The notes: generated by a model not told the origin, from the sequence alone. A DNA stretch of 64,000 nt from Candidatus Colimorpha pelethequi (GCA_018064245.1 JAGHVO010000030.1:1-64000), one strand, 5' to 3'; positions 16,437 through 26,095 are shown, counted from the first letter of the stretch. Program-made: numbers and translations.

Positions 16437-16569
16437 CGGTTTATATTATTAATATTAGAATTCTCATAAAAAAGCAGCGAAACAGAAATGGGCAAATATC
16501 ATATAAAACATTCGCCTGCAATAAATTGCATTCAAATCTGGTTTCTTCCCACCTTAATTTATAGAAAAG

Positions 16570-16577
16570 CAAAGATA
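16570..16577 (-). promoter_or_regulatory. -7 box (TATCTTTG) for the EF-G paralogue
   Basis: CAAAGATA on plus. The resulting 5' UTR is about 130 nt, long for this window. Confidence 0.6.
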
Positions 16578-16711
16578 CAAAAAATTTGTAAACTGTGAAC
16601 GGTAAATTGTGAATAGTGACAGAAAAGGCACCAGCAAGCCCTTTCAAAAGGCAAAGACGACAGCAAAACGCAAGTAGGCAACAAATATTTTTATAGTTGG
16701 AAAAAAAAACG

Positions 16712-16719
16712 TACTTTTG
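16712..16719 (+). promoter_or_regulatory. -7 box (TACTTTTG) for the TPR gene and secG
   Basis: Ends 16 nt before the ATG at 16736; divergent from the EF-G promoter. Confidence 0.6.
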
Positions 16720-16735
16720 CAACGCAATCGGAAAA

Positions 16736-17374
16736 ATGAACAAAGAGATTTTCAACGACATATTGAAACGCCCCTGCGCCATTTCCAACACAGAATGGCC
16801 CATTTTGCATAGGGATTTGAAAAGCTATCCCTACTGCGCATTGCTCCAAGTGCTCGACTTGCTGGGCGGCAAGGCTTGCGGCGCCATCTCCAACATCGGT
16901 GACGAAACAGATCGTGTGGCGCTCTACGCCATCGGTACCCATTCCCTGAACAAACTACTCAGCCAAACCACCTACAGAGAACCATCGCCCGCACCTGCGC
17001 CCATAGAGACCAAACCGCAAACCGCCGAAGCAAAACCCGCTTTCGACATCCTGCAAGAAATCAACTCCTTCCAAGAAGTATCCTTCAAGACTGCACCCAA
17101 AAACATCATCTTATCGAATTTTTTGAAATCTAACGATTACTTGTCATCCGAAATAGCCGAAGACGAAGTGGTGGAAGCTGTGGAAACCGACAAAAAAAGC
17201 ATCCGCGAAGACACTACAATATACACTGAAACTCTTGCAGTTATACTTGAGAAACAAGGTAAATTTGAAAAAGCCATTGAAGTATATAATCATTTAATTA
17301 CTAAATATCCCGAAAAAAATAGTACTTTTGCAAACCAAATTGAACTTCTCAAAGCGAAATTGGAACAGAAGTAA
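16736..17374 (+). CDS. Conserved Bacteroidota TPR-containing protein upstream of secG
   Basis: 212 aa from the ATG at 16736; the ATG at 16697 lies before the promoter. The N-terminal ~90 residues are a conserved domain of unknown function (SYPYCALLQVLDLLGGKA). A Pro/Ala linker follows. A C-terminal TPR hairpin (TETLAVILEKQGKFEKAIEVYNHLITKYPEKNSTFANQIELLKAKL) ends the protein. There is no signal peptide. It sits 45 bp before secG and is probably co-transcribed; the same order is common in Bacteroidales. Confidence 0.8.
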   Translation: MNKEIFNDILKRPCAISNTEWPILHRDLKSYPYCALLQVLDLLGGKACGAISNIGDETDRVALYAIGTHSLNKLLSQTTYREPSPAPAPIETKPQTAEAKPAFDILQEINSFQEVSFKTAPKNIILSNFLKSNDYLSSEIAEDEVVEAVETDKKSIREDTTIYTETLAVILEKQGKFEKAIEVYNHLITKYPEKNSTFANQIELLKAKLEQK

Positions 17375-17419
17375 ATTGCGTGAAAATAAATTGATTAAAA
17401 AAATCTAAATCATTTTAAT

Positions 17420-17755
17420 ATGTATCAGTTACTTGTTATACTTATTTTGGTAGTATGCGTTGCACTCGCCTTTATCGTATTGATTCAGAACTCCAAAGGA
17501 GGCGGATTGGCAGCAAATTTCTCAGCTCCAAATCAGATTATGGGCGTTCGCAAAACCACCGACTTCCTTGAAAAAGCCACTTGGTGGCTTGCCGCAATTT
17601 TGATTGTGCTGAGTTTGGCCGCTACAGTTGCCATTCCTCGTAATACAGACAATGGCGTCGCTGAATCGGAAGTGTCGGTTTTGGACAACCACAACAACGT
17701 TCCTGCAGCTCCTGTTGCAACACCCGCTGAGGCCGAAGCACCCGTGGCTGAATAA
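17420..17755 (+). CDS. secG: Preprotein translocase subunit SecG
   Basis: 111 aa with the SecG layout: a first transmembrane segment (LLVILILVVCVALAFIVLIQ), the conserved NSKGGGLAANFSAPNQIMGVRKTTDFLEKATWWLA loop, and a second transmembrane segment. The C-terminus is an Ala/Pro/Val-rich tail. SecG assists SecYE-mediated protein export at the inner membrane. A perfect terminator follows. Confidence 0.95.
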   Translation: MYQLLVILILVVCVALAFIVLIQNSKGGGLAANFSAPNQIMGVRKTTDFLEKATWWLAAILIVLSLAATVAIPRNTDNGVAESEVSVLDNHNNVPAAPVATPAEAEAPVAE

Positions 17756-17776
17756 TAAATTCAGTAGCAAACTATC

Positions 17777-17808
17777 AAAAGAGATTTGTCGTTGGACAAA
17801 TCTCTTTT
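17777..17808 (+). terminator. Rho-independent terminator after secG
   Basis: Perfect 14-bp stem AAAAGAGATTTGTC/GACAAATCTCTTTT with loop GTTG. Confidence 0.9.
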
Positions 17809-17959
17809 GTCGTAAAAGGAGAAATCTGAGAATAGCGACTGGTGATGAGCGACTTATTAATCCCCAAAGGGATGCGAGAACCACTTTGTCAAATTCGATG
17901 ATGACGAGCAACACCGCAGAATATTATCATCAAGTGATCAACTCTTAACTTTTAACTTC

Positions 17960-19405
17960 GTGTCGCTCCAGCAACAAGTACAACAGCTCATCCTTTCAAA
18001 CTTTCCCCACGATCCTACGCAAGGACAGCTGGAGGCTTGCGAAGCATTGGTGGATTTTCTGTACGATCCCGACCCCAACGCAGCCTTCCTGCTCAAAGGC
18101 TATGCAGGAACAGGCAAAACCTCCTTGATAGGCGCCCTCATCAAAACGGCGCCACTCATCCGCATCAAGACCGTACTGCTCGCCCCAACAGGCAGGGCCG
18201 CCAAAGTATTGGCAAACTACTCTGGCAAAAAGACTTACACCATCCACAAAAAAATCTACACCACCCTCACCGACAGCTCCGGGATGATGCATGTGGTTCG
18301 CGCCCAGAATAAGCACCGATACACGCTTTTCATCGTTGACGAGGCTTCCATGATTGGAACCGGAAGCACCGAAGAAGGCGACTTTGGACGACGCAACCTG
18401 CTGGAAGACTTGATAGAATATGTGGGCGAAGGCTATCACTGCCGACTGCTCTTTATGGGCGACACCGCGCAGCTGCCACCCGTCAACGCAACAGAGAGTC
18501 CCGCCTTGGACAGCAATTACTTGGAATCCATTTCTTCGCTTCACCTTCACGAATACGAGCTAACCGAAGTGGTTCGTCAGCAATTGGAATCGGGAATACT
18601 CCGCAATGCCACATCCTTGCGCGAAAAAATAGCGCAGTTGTCTGACTACGACGATATTGAACTACCAATTTTCAACCTTGAGCATTGCCCAGACCTAAAA
18701 AGACTGCCTGGCGAAGATCTGGAAGAAGTCCTAAACCAAGAATACGGTCAAAACGACTTGGAATCCATCGCCATTGTGTGCCGTTCCAACAAACGCGCCA
18801 ACCTTTTCAACCAATCCATTCGCAACCGAATCCTCTTCAAAGAAGAGTCCATCAATGCCGGCGACTATCTTATGGTTGTGAAAAACAATTACTTCTGGTT
18901 GGACAACGAGTCGGAGATTGGTTTCATCGCCAATGGCGACATCATAGAAATACTCTCCGCCCGCAACTTTCAGGAACTCTATGGGTTTCATTTTGCCGAC
19001 GCCACGATACGCTTCGTTGACTACCCCGACGCCCCTACCTTGGACTGTAAATTATTGTTGGAAACGCTGTACTCCGAATCACCGTCGCTGACCCGTGAAG
19101 AATCGCGCAAACTGTTCAACACCGTGATGGAAGACTACGCCGACCTGCCCACCAAGGCGGAGCGGATGATGGAACTGCAAAAAAATCCCTATTTCAACGC
19201 ACTGCAAATCAAGTTTTCCTACGCACTTACCTGCCACAAGACACAAGGTGGACAATGGAAAACCATTGTCATCGACCAAGGATACCTTACCGACGAGATG
19301 CTAAACAAAGAATACCTGCGTTGGCTCTACACAGCCCTCACACGAGCCACCGAGAAGGTCTATCTGCTCGGGTTTGAGGAAAAATTCTTTGAAGAGCAAC
19401 AGTGA
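17960..19405 (+). CDS. RecD-like ATP-dependent DNA helicase
   Basis: 481 aa superfamily 1 helicase. Walker A is GYAGTGKTS (47-55), Walker B is FIVDEASMIG (DEAS 127-130), followed by FMGDTAQLPPV. The C-terminal UvrD-like signature is TCHKTQGGQW...YLRWLYTALTRATEKVYLLGF. It lacks RecBC-type partners and the long RecD2 N-terminal domain, so it is a short RecD/Pif1-like helicase common in Bacteroidota. The chosen start is a GTG at 17960 (MSLQQQVQQLI), since no nearby in-frame ATG precedes the conserved region. Role in repair or replication is inferred. Confidence 0.88.
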   Translation: MSLQQQVQQLILSNFPHDPTQGQLEACEALVDFLYDPDPNAAFLLKGYAGTGKTSLIGALIKTAPLIRIKTVLLAPTGRAAKVLANYSGKKTYTIHKKIYTTLTDSSGMMHVVRAQNKHRYTLFIVDEASMIGTGSTEEGDFGRRNLLEDLIEYVGEGYHCRLLFMGDTAQLPPVNATESPALDSNYLESISSLHLHEYELTEVVRQQLESGILRNATSLREKIAQLSDYDDIELPIFNLEHCPDLKRLPGEDLEEVLNQEYGQNDLESIAIVCRSNKRANLFNQSIRNRILFKEESINAGDYLMVVKNNYFWLDNESEIGFIANGDIIEILSARNFQELYGFHFADATIRFVDYPDAPTLDCKLLLETLYSESPSLTREESRKLFNTVMEDYADLPTKAERMMELQKNPYFNALQIKFSYALTCHKTQGGQWKTIVIDQGYLTDEMLNKEYLRWLYTALTRATEKVYLLGFEEKFFEEQQ

Positions 19406-19414
19406 CAATAAAAC

Positions 19415-19444
19415 AAAAAGGAGGATGCTAGCATCCTCCTTTTT
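19415..19444. terminator. Bidirectional terminator between the helicase and HU genes
   Basis: Perfect palindrome with arms AAAAAGGAGGATGC and GCATCCTCCTTTTT. It serves the converging helicase and hup genes. Confidence 0.9.
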
Positions 19445-19465
19445 AATTCGAAACACAAAGAACGA

Positions 19466-19726
19466 TTAGAGAAGGTTCTTTGAAGCTTTGAACTTAGCTG
19501 ACTTCTTAGCAGCGATCTTGATGGGCTTTCTGGTTTTGGGGTTGATACCGGTTCTTGCTTTTCTTTCAGTAACACCGAAAGTACCGAAACCGATCAGAAC
19601 GACCTTCTTACCAGCTTTGAGTTCGCCTTTGGTAACTTCTGCGAAAGCGTCAACAGCTTTGCGAGCGTCAGTCTTGGTCAAACCAGCCTTTTCTGCTACA
19701 GCAGCAATAAATTCAGTCTTGTTCAT
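19466..19726 (-). CDS. hup: HU-family DNA-binding protein
   Basis: 86 aa. It has the HU/IHF pattern: MNKTEFIAAVAEKAGLTKTDARKAVDAF, then IGFGTFGVTERKARTGINPKTRKPI, which includes the DNA-intercalating arm GINPKT. It acts as a dimer that bends and packages DNA. Slightly shorter than the usual 90 residues. Monocistronic, with a -7 box at 19772-19779 and a shared terminator. Confidence 0.95.
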   Translation of the reverse strand: MNKTEFIAAVAEKAGLTKTDARKAVDAFAEVTKGELKAGKKVVLIGFGTFGVTERKARTGINPKTRKPIKIAAKKSAKFKASKNLL

Positions 19727-19771
19727 TTGTAATCAGTTTTAATGGTTAAACAATTATTATATTTCACGTTG

Positions 19772-19779
19772 CAAATATA
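19772..19779 (-). promoter_or_regulatory. -7 box (TATATTTG) for hup
   Basis: CAAATATA on plus, about 46 bp upstream of the ATG, in an AT-rich region. Confidence 0.55.
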
Positions 19780-19846
19780 TATATTTTTTATTGAAATATG
19801 CAAGAATTATTGTTTTTTTTTATCAAAAAAAAATCTATAATTCATT

Positions 19847-20797
19847 TTACACTAATTTCCAATTACTTACAAAATAACCTCTAAGAAATTCTTCGGTCGT
19901 AACTTTTCGTTTTCCGCTCATCTGCAAGCATTTTATTCGTACAAATCCGTCAATTACACTCACTTTCAACTCATTTTTTTGATTTGCCAGCAGCATTCCC
20001 GATGGCGTTTTTGCACCAGCGAAAGGTTCGTATTCAACATCGAATATTTTGAAAGAGTGGATTTCGTTCTGTGTATCTTCCAATTGCATGGTCGCAGCGG
20101 GATAGGGCGACAAACCACGCACAAAATTACAGATTTCCCTACCCGATTTCGTCCAATCAATGGCGCAGTCGGCCTTGAAGATTTTAGGCGCCGGCTTGAT
20201 TTGGGCAGGATCGACTGTCGGCTGAGGCATTGGGCGCAACGTTCCTTGCTCAAGACCCTCAATTGTTCTAAGCACCAAATTGCTACCCATTGAGGCAAGT
20301 CGGTCGTGCAACGACTCCACATTGTCATTATCCGCAATAGGAGTAGATTCTTGCATGAGGATGGCACCCTCGTCGATGTGCTCGTTCAGCAAGAAAGTTG
20401 TAACGCCAGTTTCCTGTTCACCGTTTATCAACGCCCAATTGATAGGTGCGGCGCCACGGTACTGTGGCAACAACGAAGCATGAAGGTTGAAGGTGCCCAT
20501 AGGCGGCATTGCCCACACCGATTGGGGCAGCATGCGGAACGCAACAACGACAAAAAGTTGGGCACCAAAAGCGCGCAAACGTTCTTGAAACGTTTCGTCA
20601 CGCAGCCGTTCGGGTTGAAGGACAGTCAGACCTTTCTCCAAAGCATATTGTTTTACAGCCGATTCAGTTATTTTCAATCCCCTACCCGTCTGTCGGTCAG
20701 GCACGGTAACGACTGCCGCCACTTCGTGGCCGGCCTCGCAGATGGCCCGCAACGACGCTACAGCGAAATCGGGGGTTCCCATGAATACTATTTTCAT
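19847..20797 (-). CDS. fmt: Methionyl-tRNA formyltransferase
   Basis: 316 aa. The N-terminal catalytic domain has MKIVFMGTPDFAVASL and HASLLPQYRGAAPINWALINGEQETGVT with the formyl-transfer residues of the family. The C-terminal ~100 residues form the tRNA-binding domain. It formylates initiator Met-tRNA using 10-formyl-THF. It lies 30 bp after ribH and is the last gene of the run acyltransferase-prfA-rpoN/M23-ribH-fmt. Confidence 0.95.
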   Translation of the reverse strand: MKIVFMGTPDFAVASLRAICEAGHEVAAVVTVPDRQTGRGLKITESAVKQYALEKGLTVLQPERLRDETFQERLRAFGAQLFVVVAFRMLPQSVWAMPPMGTFNLHASLLPQYRGAAPINWALINGEQETGVTTFLLNEHIDEGAILMQESTPIADNDNVESLHDRLASMGSNLVLRTIEGLEQGTLRPMPQPTVDPAQIKPAPKIFKADCAIDWTKSGREICNFVRGLSPYPAATMQLEDTQNEIHSFKIFDVEYEPFAGAKTPSGMLLANQKNELKVSVIDGFVRIKCLQMSGKRKVTTEEFLRGYFVSNWKLV

Positions 20798-20827
20798 AAT
20801 GTGTGAATGGTAACTCGAATTCTTAAC

Positions 20828-21307
20828 TTAACCATTGTTGCGGATCATCTTCAGCGCGGCAACAGCTCCCTCGATGCCTTTGTTGCCGTGTACGCCACCG
20901 CTACGGGCCTTGGCTTGTTCGAAAGTGTTGGTGGTAAGCACACTAAAAATGACAGGTTTTCCAGTCTGTAGCGAGAGGTTGGTGATACCGTGCGCCACAG
21001 CGCTACAGATAAAGTCAAAATGACGTGTCTCTCCCTGAATCACGCAGCCGATGCAGATGACAGCATCCATACGCTCACGCTTGGAAAGCAAGATATGGGC
21101 GCCAGTAGTCAGTTCGAAACTACCTGGAACATGCATCACTTCAATATTTTCGGCCTTTACGCCATGCTTCAGCAACGTAGTGTAGGCACCATCCAACAAT
21201 GCGTCGGTGATTTCGGGATTCCATTCCGCCACAACGATACCAATATGATAATTGCTTCCATCGGGAACGACAGAAGCATCGTAATCAGACAAATTTGTTT
21301 TTTTCAT
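20828..21307 (-). CDS. ribH: 6,7-dimethyl-8-ribityllumazine synthase
   Basis: 159 aa. It has VVAEWNPEIT, HVPGSFELTTGA, CIGCVIQGETRHFD and SVLTTNTFEQAKARSGG, which cover the substrate-binding and catalytic His motifs of lumazine synthase. It condenses the ribityl pyrimidine with dihydroxybutanone phosphate, the penultimate step of riboflavin synthesis. The stretch between it and the rpoN-M23 stop is only 30 bp, so co-transcription is likely. Confidence 0.95.
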   Translation of the reverse strand: MKKTNLSDYDASVVPDGSNYHIGIVVAEWNPEITDALLDGAYTTLLKHGVKAENIEVMHVPGSFELTTGAHILLSKRERMDAVICIGCVIQGETRHFDFICSAVAHGITNLSLQTGKPVIFSVLTTNTFEQAKARSGGVHGNKGIEGAVAALKMIRNNG

Positions 21308-21337
21308 AAATATATATAATGAAGGATTAAAAAATAT

Positions 21338-23749
21338 CTATCGTACTCTAATTTTCATTCCGGGCTTGTACTTCTTCACATCGGGATTGAGCGCCTTGAT
21401 ACTTTCCACAGTGGTCTTATAACGATCCGCAACAATGGCCAATTTGTCGCCATGCTTGATCGTATAGTAAACCTCGCGAGGCTTCTTGGGTTCCGCAACA
21501 GTCTCTTTCACATAACTCTTGTCGGCCTTATATGCACTCTTTTTCAAAGAAGAGGGCTGGGTGATGCCGAAATAGGACTTGTCGAGGTGCAATTTATGCG
21601 TACGCAACTTATAAGTCTGGAAATCCAAAATCCATTCCGGATCGAAACACTCATATTGGAAACGGACCTCGAAATGGAGATGCGGACCCGTGGAACGACC
21701 CGTACTTCCGCCATAACCCAGCACATGACCAGCCGATACGGTCTGGTGCGGACGGACATTGATCTTGGAAAGATGCCCATAGACTGTTTCCAATCCGTTG
21801 AAATGACGTACTACCACCAAATTTCCATAAGCGCCCATAGGACAGGCAATGCGGACCACGCCGGCAAAAGCGCACCTCACAGGATCGCCCATGTTCAGCA
21901 AAATGTCAACCCCACGGTGCGGCCGATTCCAACGCCATCCATAAGGAGAAGTAATACAATTTTTTACAGGAAAGCAAAATTCATCGTCGGACTTAACCAA
22001 ATTGATATTGATGGCATCGGGCAAGGAATCCAGCGAGACCTTTGCAGGACGCACTCTTCGTTGAGAAAAATTATTGCCATACCACATATAGGAAGGCAGG
22101 TCGCTGCCCGAAGAATAATATTGATCAATCATCTCGTCGGCTTTCAGCAACGAACTGTCGATAGTTTTGCCGTTCGGATTGGCGACTGGAGCGGCAGCCT
22201 TATTGACAGGCTTTGAGCCATGCTGTTTCTTATATACAATAGAGTCGTAGTAACTCATGGGAGCCTGCGCGCAAACTTGAGAAGCAGTCAAAAACAGCAT
22301 AACGCATGCAAAAGCCAAAAACAATATGGTTTTCAAACTTCTGCGCAAACGCGCCACAGGTATGTGCAATGCTTCTCGATATTTCGCCACAGTACGCCGT
22401 GCCAACGGGAAACCTTTTTCTTTGAGTGCTTTGCACAAAGCCTCATCGGTGATGGGATTTTGCTTGTCTTCCGCCTCAATGAGCTGTCGCAGGATATTTT
22501 TCACGCTCTCGGTAGCCACCGACTCACCCTCGCCGTTGGTGACGGATTTGGAGAAACATTCCTTCAAGGAAATGATGCCAAAATCAGTCTGGACATATTT
22601 GCTGTTCACCACACGCGAGACCGTCGATACGTCGAAACCCGTTGTATCGGAAATGTCCTTCTGCCGCAACGGACGCAAGTCGGCCACATCGCCCGACATA
22701 AAGTAAGCTCGCTGAACTTTGACAATGGCGCCAAAGATACGATTGATTGTATCGTGGCGTTGCCTCAATGTGCTGATGAGCTGTTGCGCGCTCTCCACTT
22801 TCTCGTTCAGGAAAGCAAGCGTCTCCGCCTGCTGTGAATCCATTTTCCGACTGTTGGAGAGTTCTTTGTGAAGATCCTGATAGAACACACTCAGCTGAAG
22901 TTCAGGCAGATTCTTGTCGTTGACGGCATATACCAAATTGCCCGAATGATGCGTAACGGTAATGTCGGGAATAATGCTATGATTACCCATCATTGAATTG
23001 CCCTCTGTGGTGCCTGGTTTGGGGTCAAGCGAGCGAATGACGGCAAGAGCCTTCTCAAAATCCGCTTTGGAAAGCGAAAGTCTCTCGCAGATAGACTCAA
23101 AACGATGCCTGGAGAAAAGGTCGAAATAATCATCAACGATGGCTGTTGCATTCAGCAAAGCGTGAGAACGGTCGCCTTTGCGGTGAAGCTGCAAAGAAAG
23201 GCACTCACGCAAATTTCTCGCACCCACTCCGGCAGGGTCGAGCGACTGAACCACCTGCAAGGCCTCCTGAACCTCCTCCTCACTGACTTCGATCCCTTGA
23301 TCGAAAGCCATATCGTTGGCAACCAATCGAATATCGCGACTCAAATAGCCCGAATCATCTAGGCAACCTATCAACTCGTAAGCGATAGTAAACTGACGTT
23401 CAGAAAGATCCTTCAAGTTCAGCTGTTCCACGAGATAGTCGATGAACGAAGCCTCCTCGGCAAGCACCTGCTCTCGCGAAGTATGGTTTTTATCAGACTC
23501 CATCCGTTCGCGGTAGCGGTAATCCTCGTCGTCCGAAAAAGGATTTGTCTCGTCATCTTCCACCACAGAGTCGATAGACTCCGTCAAAGGTTGGCTGCAA
23601 TTGTCAATCTCCAACAACGGATTCCTTTCAACCTCCTCCTTGATGAACTGCTCCAACTTGGTGACAGGTTGCTCAAGCATCCGCATCAACAAAAGTTGTT
23701 GGGGCGAAAGCCGCTGCTGTTGCTTTAGCTGTTGGGTCTGACGATTCAT
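21338..23749 (-). CDS. rpoN: Fusion ORF: sigma-54 factor (RpoN) joined to a secreted M23/LysM peptidase
   Basis: A single open frame of 803 aa. Residues 1-~470 are a complete sigma-54 factor: Gln-rich activator-interacting region (1-50), core-binding domain, HTH, and the RpoN box ARRTVAKYRE (450-459), ending HIPVARLRRSL as RpoN proteins do. Residues 473 onward look like a secreted protein: KTILFLAFACVMLFLTASQVCAQ is a signal peptide, then a linker, an M23 domain (HRGVD 611-615, HLHFEV 690-695) and a C-terminal LysM (760-803). No stop separates them. At the joint (22331-22339) the codons are AGT TTG AAA. One added A (TTATGAAA) would give a TTA-TGA stop overlapping an ATG. Natural fusion, recent mutation or sequence error cannot be told apart here. 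Confidence 0.8.
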   Translation of the reverse strand: MNRQTQQLKQQQRLSPQQLLLMRMLEQPVTKLEQFIKEEVERNPLLEIDNCSQPLTESIDSVVEDDETNPFSDDEDYRYRERMESDKNHTSREQVLAEEASFIDYLVEQLNLKDLSERQFTIAYELIGCLDDSGYLSRDIRLVANDMAFDQGIEVSEEEVQEALQVVQSLDPAGVGARNLRECLSLQLHRKGDRSHALLNATAIVDDYFDLFSRHRFESICERLSLSKADFEKALAVIRSLDPKPGTTEGNSMMGNHSIIPDITVTHHSGNLVYAVNDKNLPELQLSVFYQDLHKELSNSRKMDSQQAETLAFLNEKVESAQQLISTLRQRHDTINRIFGAIVKVQRAYFMSGDVADLRPLRQKDISDTTGFDVSTVSRVVNSKYVQTDFGIISLKECFSKSVTNGEGESVATESVKNILRQLIEAEDKQNPITDEALCKALKEKGFPLARRTVAKYREALHIPVARLRRSLKTILFLAFACVMLFLTASQVCAQAPMSYYDSIVYKKQHGSKPVNKAAAPVANPNGKTIDSSLLKADEMIDQYYSSGSDLPSYMWYGNNFSQRRVRPAKVSLDSLPDAININLVKSDDEFCFPVKNCITSPYGWRWNRPHRGVDILLNMGDPVRCAFAGVVRIACPMGAYGNLVVVRHFNGLETVYGHLSKINVRPHQTVSAGHVLGYGGSTGRSTGPHLHFEVRFQYECFDPEWILDFQTYKLRTHKLHLDKSYFGITQPSSLKKSAYKADKSYVKETVAEPKKPREVYYTIKHGDKLAIVADRYKTTVESIKALNPDVKKYKPGMKIRVR

Positions 23750-23841
23750 GATTTAGTGAACGGTAAGCTGTGGGAAGGATAGGAAATGTTGATTTGAGAA
23801 AACGCCCATTGAACGACAGGCGACGCGACATTCATCTAATA

Positions 23842-24912
23842 TCAACCGACGCTGGCTTTCAGTTTCTCGGCGTTCTCAGCCAACTGCAAAGCGTCGATCA
23901 AGTCCTCAATGTCGCCATCCATGAAAGCGGCAAGGTTGTACATTGTATAGCCGATTCGATGGTCGGTGACGCGACTTTGAGGATAATTGTAGGTACGCAC
24001 CTTTTCGCTGCGGTCGCCCGTAGCAACCATGGTCTTGCGTTTCGACGACATCTCTTCCATATATTTGTTGTACTCACGCTCGTAAAGTCGGGTACGCAGC
24101 ACAACCAAAGCCTTTTCAAGGTTCTTGATTTGAGACTTCTGGTCTTGACAAGAGACGACGATACCTGTAGGAATATGAGTCAGACGCACTGCCGAATAGG
24201 TGGTATTCACACACTGACCACCAGGGCCGCTGGCGCAGAAGGTATCCTTGCGCACATCTGACATGTTCAGTTCCACATCAAATTCTTCTGCTTCGGGCAA
24301 CACAACAACACCCGCCGCGGAAGTATGCACACGGCCCTGCGTCTCGGTAGCGGGAACACGCTGCACGCGATGCACGCCACTCTCGTATTTGAGCATGCCG
24401 TACACTTTCTCGCCAGTTACGTTAAAGGTGATGTCCTTGTAGCCGCCTGCTGTGCCTTCGTTGAAATCAACAATATCAATCTTCCAATGCTTTTTCTCGC
24501 AGTAGCGACTGTACATACGGAAAAGGTCGCCGGCAAAGATGCAGGCTTCGTCGCCACCCGTACCGCCACGTATTTCCACAACGGCATTCTTGCTGTCGGT
24601 AGGATCGGCGGGGATCAGCATCAAACGGATATCCTCTTCCATCTTGTCCTTGCGCTGCACGCTATCGTTCAATTCCTCCTTTGCCATCTCGCGCAATTCC
24701 TCGTCTTTCTCCGAAGTGAGCAATTCCTTGCACTCCGCAATAGTGTCCAACAAAGCCTTATAGTCGTGGTAAGCCTTGACCACGGGCTGAAGGTCCTTAT
24801 AGTCTTTGCTGAGCTTCACAAAACGTTTCATGTCCGCAGTAATCTGCGGGTCGTTCATCTGCTGCTCAATTTCCTCATAGCGTTTGTAAATGGCTTCAAG
24901 CTTGTCTAACAT
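23842..24912 (-). CDS. prfA: Peptide chain release factor 1
   Basis: 356 aa class I release factor. The catalytic GGQ is in ASGPGGQCVNTTYSAVRLTHIPTG (near residue 228), and the N-terminal coiled region and codon-recognition domain are present. It releases peptides at UAA/UAG. It lies 22 bp after the acyltransferase gene and 92 bp before the rpoN fusion, in the same direction. Confidence 0.95.
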   Translation of the reverse strand: MLDKLEAIYKRYEEIEQQMNDPQITADMKRFVKLSKDYKDLQPVVKAYHDYKALLDTIAECKELLTSEKDEELREMAKEELNDSVQRKDKMEEDIRLMLIPADPTDSKNAVVEIRGGTGGDEACIFAGDLFRMYSRYCEKKHWKIDIVDFNEGTAGGYKDITFNVTGEKVYGMLKYESGVHRVQRVPATETQGRVHTSAAGVVVLPEAEEFDVELNMSDVRKDTFCASGPGGQCVNTTYSAVRLTHIPTGIVVSCQDQKSQIKNLEKALVVLRTRLYEREYNKYMEEMSSKRKTMVATGDRSEKVRTYNYPQSRVTDHRIGYTMYNLAAFMDGDIEDLIDALQLAENAEKLKASVG

Positions 24913-24934
24913 AATAGTAGTAGTAAATAATAAT

Positions 24935-26023
24935 TTATTGATTAGAGATAGGGGCGGCGTAGATTTCCAGGAAATACCGACGCAGCACCTCTTGGTCGCA
25001 GTCCTCGTAATGTTTCAGCAACGCAATGCGTTCCTCGAACTGTTTTACAAATTCATCCTCTGGGATTTCACATCCTTCCAAGAGAGACTTCGCCAAACGG
25101 TTGGTATTCCAACATTTGTAGCCGCCGTTGATACGTTCATCCAACAATGTCGCTATACACTTGGGGTCACCATCCACCTGCGCTATGTCCTCACGACTGA
25201 GTGGTTCGTTGATGGCAAGATGGACTCCGCCTTTGGGAGAGAGCAGACCCGTAATGATACTGTTCAGATCCTCGCCCTCTGCCTTTTGATAGGCTCCCGA
25301 ACGCGAACGGTAACGTTCAACGGATTTCAAGATGTCGCAAGGTTCCCATTCATAAGAGATGGATACGGGAACGATATGCAGCGAGTCCAAAGCCTCCACC
25401 TTGTCGTGTTTGCCACTGATGGAGAACATCTTAATGACAGCAGGATCGGTATGGTCGCTGCCGTCCTTGGTTCTGCCATTGCGCTGGGCAATCCACACCG
25501 ACTCGCCTCGCTGGGTGATTTCGTAGCGGATATACTCCGACAGCTGGCTCAACTCGTTGTAGAACTCCCTACAACCTCCGCCACGCTTGATGCTCAAGGT
25601 CTTGTTGATAAGACCCAAGTCCTCAATCACAGGCATGCACAGCAGGTTGGCACCGATAACGATGCGAGTGCTAGGATACCCATGCTGCAACAATACATAT
25701 TGCAGCAGCATGGCATCCAAAGTGATGTCCCTATGGTTAGAGACAAAAAGGTAGTTTTGCTTAGGATCCAGCCTTTCCAAGCCAGACCATGTGAATTGTG
25801 TTACCGAACGACGCAGCACCTGCTCTACGGCAGCAAACATGGCGCCGCGCTGCACATCAGCAATTGAACGAAATCCATTGCAAAATCGTGCAGCCTCATC
25901 AACGCTCATGTCTGGGAATACGTACCGCGCAATGTTCCCGAAATGGGAATCACCCGTGATACGCTTCATCGCATCAGGTATTTCCTCGTCAGAAAGGTAT
26001 CTATATTTATCGTAAATGTCCAA
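24935..26023 (-). CDS. PlsC-like acyltransferase (LPLAT family)
   Basis: 362 aa. The acyltransferase block is VSNHRDITLDAMLLQYVL (H97, D103), with one more residue between His and Asp than the usual HX4D. AQRNGRTKDG follows where the EGTR motif usually lies. No transmembrane helix is obvious. It probably transfers an acyl chain to a glycerophosphate-type or lipid acceptor in membrane lipid synthesis. First gene of the run that continues with prfA. Confidence 0.8.
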   Translation of the reverse strand: MDIYDKYRYLSDEEIPDAMKRITGDSHFGNIARYVFPDMSVDEAARFCNGFRSIADVQRGAMFAAVEQVLRRSVTQFTWSGLERLDPKQNYLFVSNHRDITLDAMLLQYVLLQHGYPSTRIVIGANLLCMPVIEDLGLINKTLSIKRGGGCREFYNELSQLSEYIRYEITQRGESVWIAQRNGRTKDGSDHTDPAVIKMFSISGKHDKVEALDSLHIVPVSISYEWEPCDILKSVERYRSRSGAYQKAEGEDLNSIITGLLSPKGGVHLAINEPLSREDIAQVDGDPKCIATLLDERINGGYKCWNTNRLAKSLLEGCEIPEDEFVKQFEERIALLKHYEDCDQEVLRRYFLEIYAAPISNQ

Positions 26024-26095
26024 GGTAGTGTTCTCGACTTAATGAAAAAGTAAAAAGAAATAGCGGATGGACAAGGCTATTCCGTTGAAGAATAA

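Noticed and set aside
14685-16469. 594-aa plus-strand open frame
   Set aside because: Shadow of the EF-G paralogue, caused by codon bias on the minus strand; no recognisable domain.
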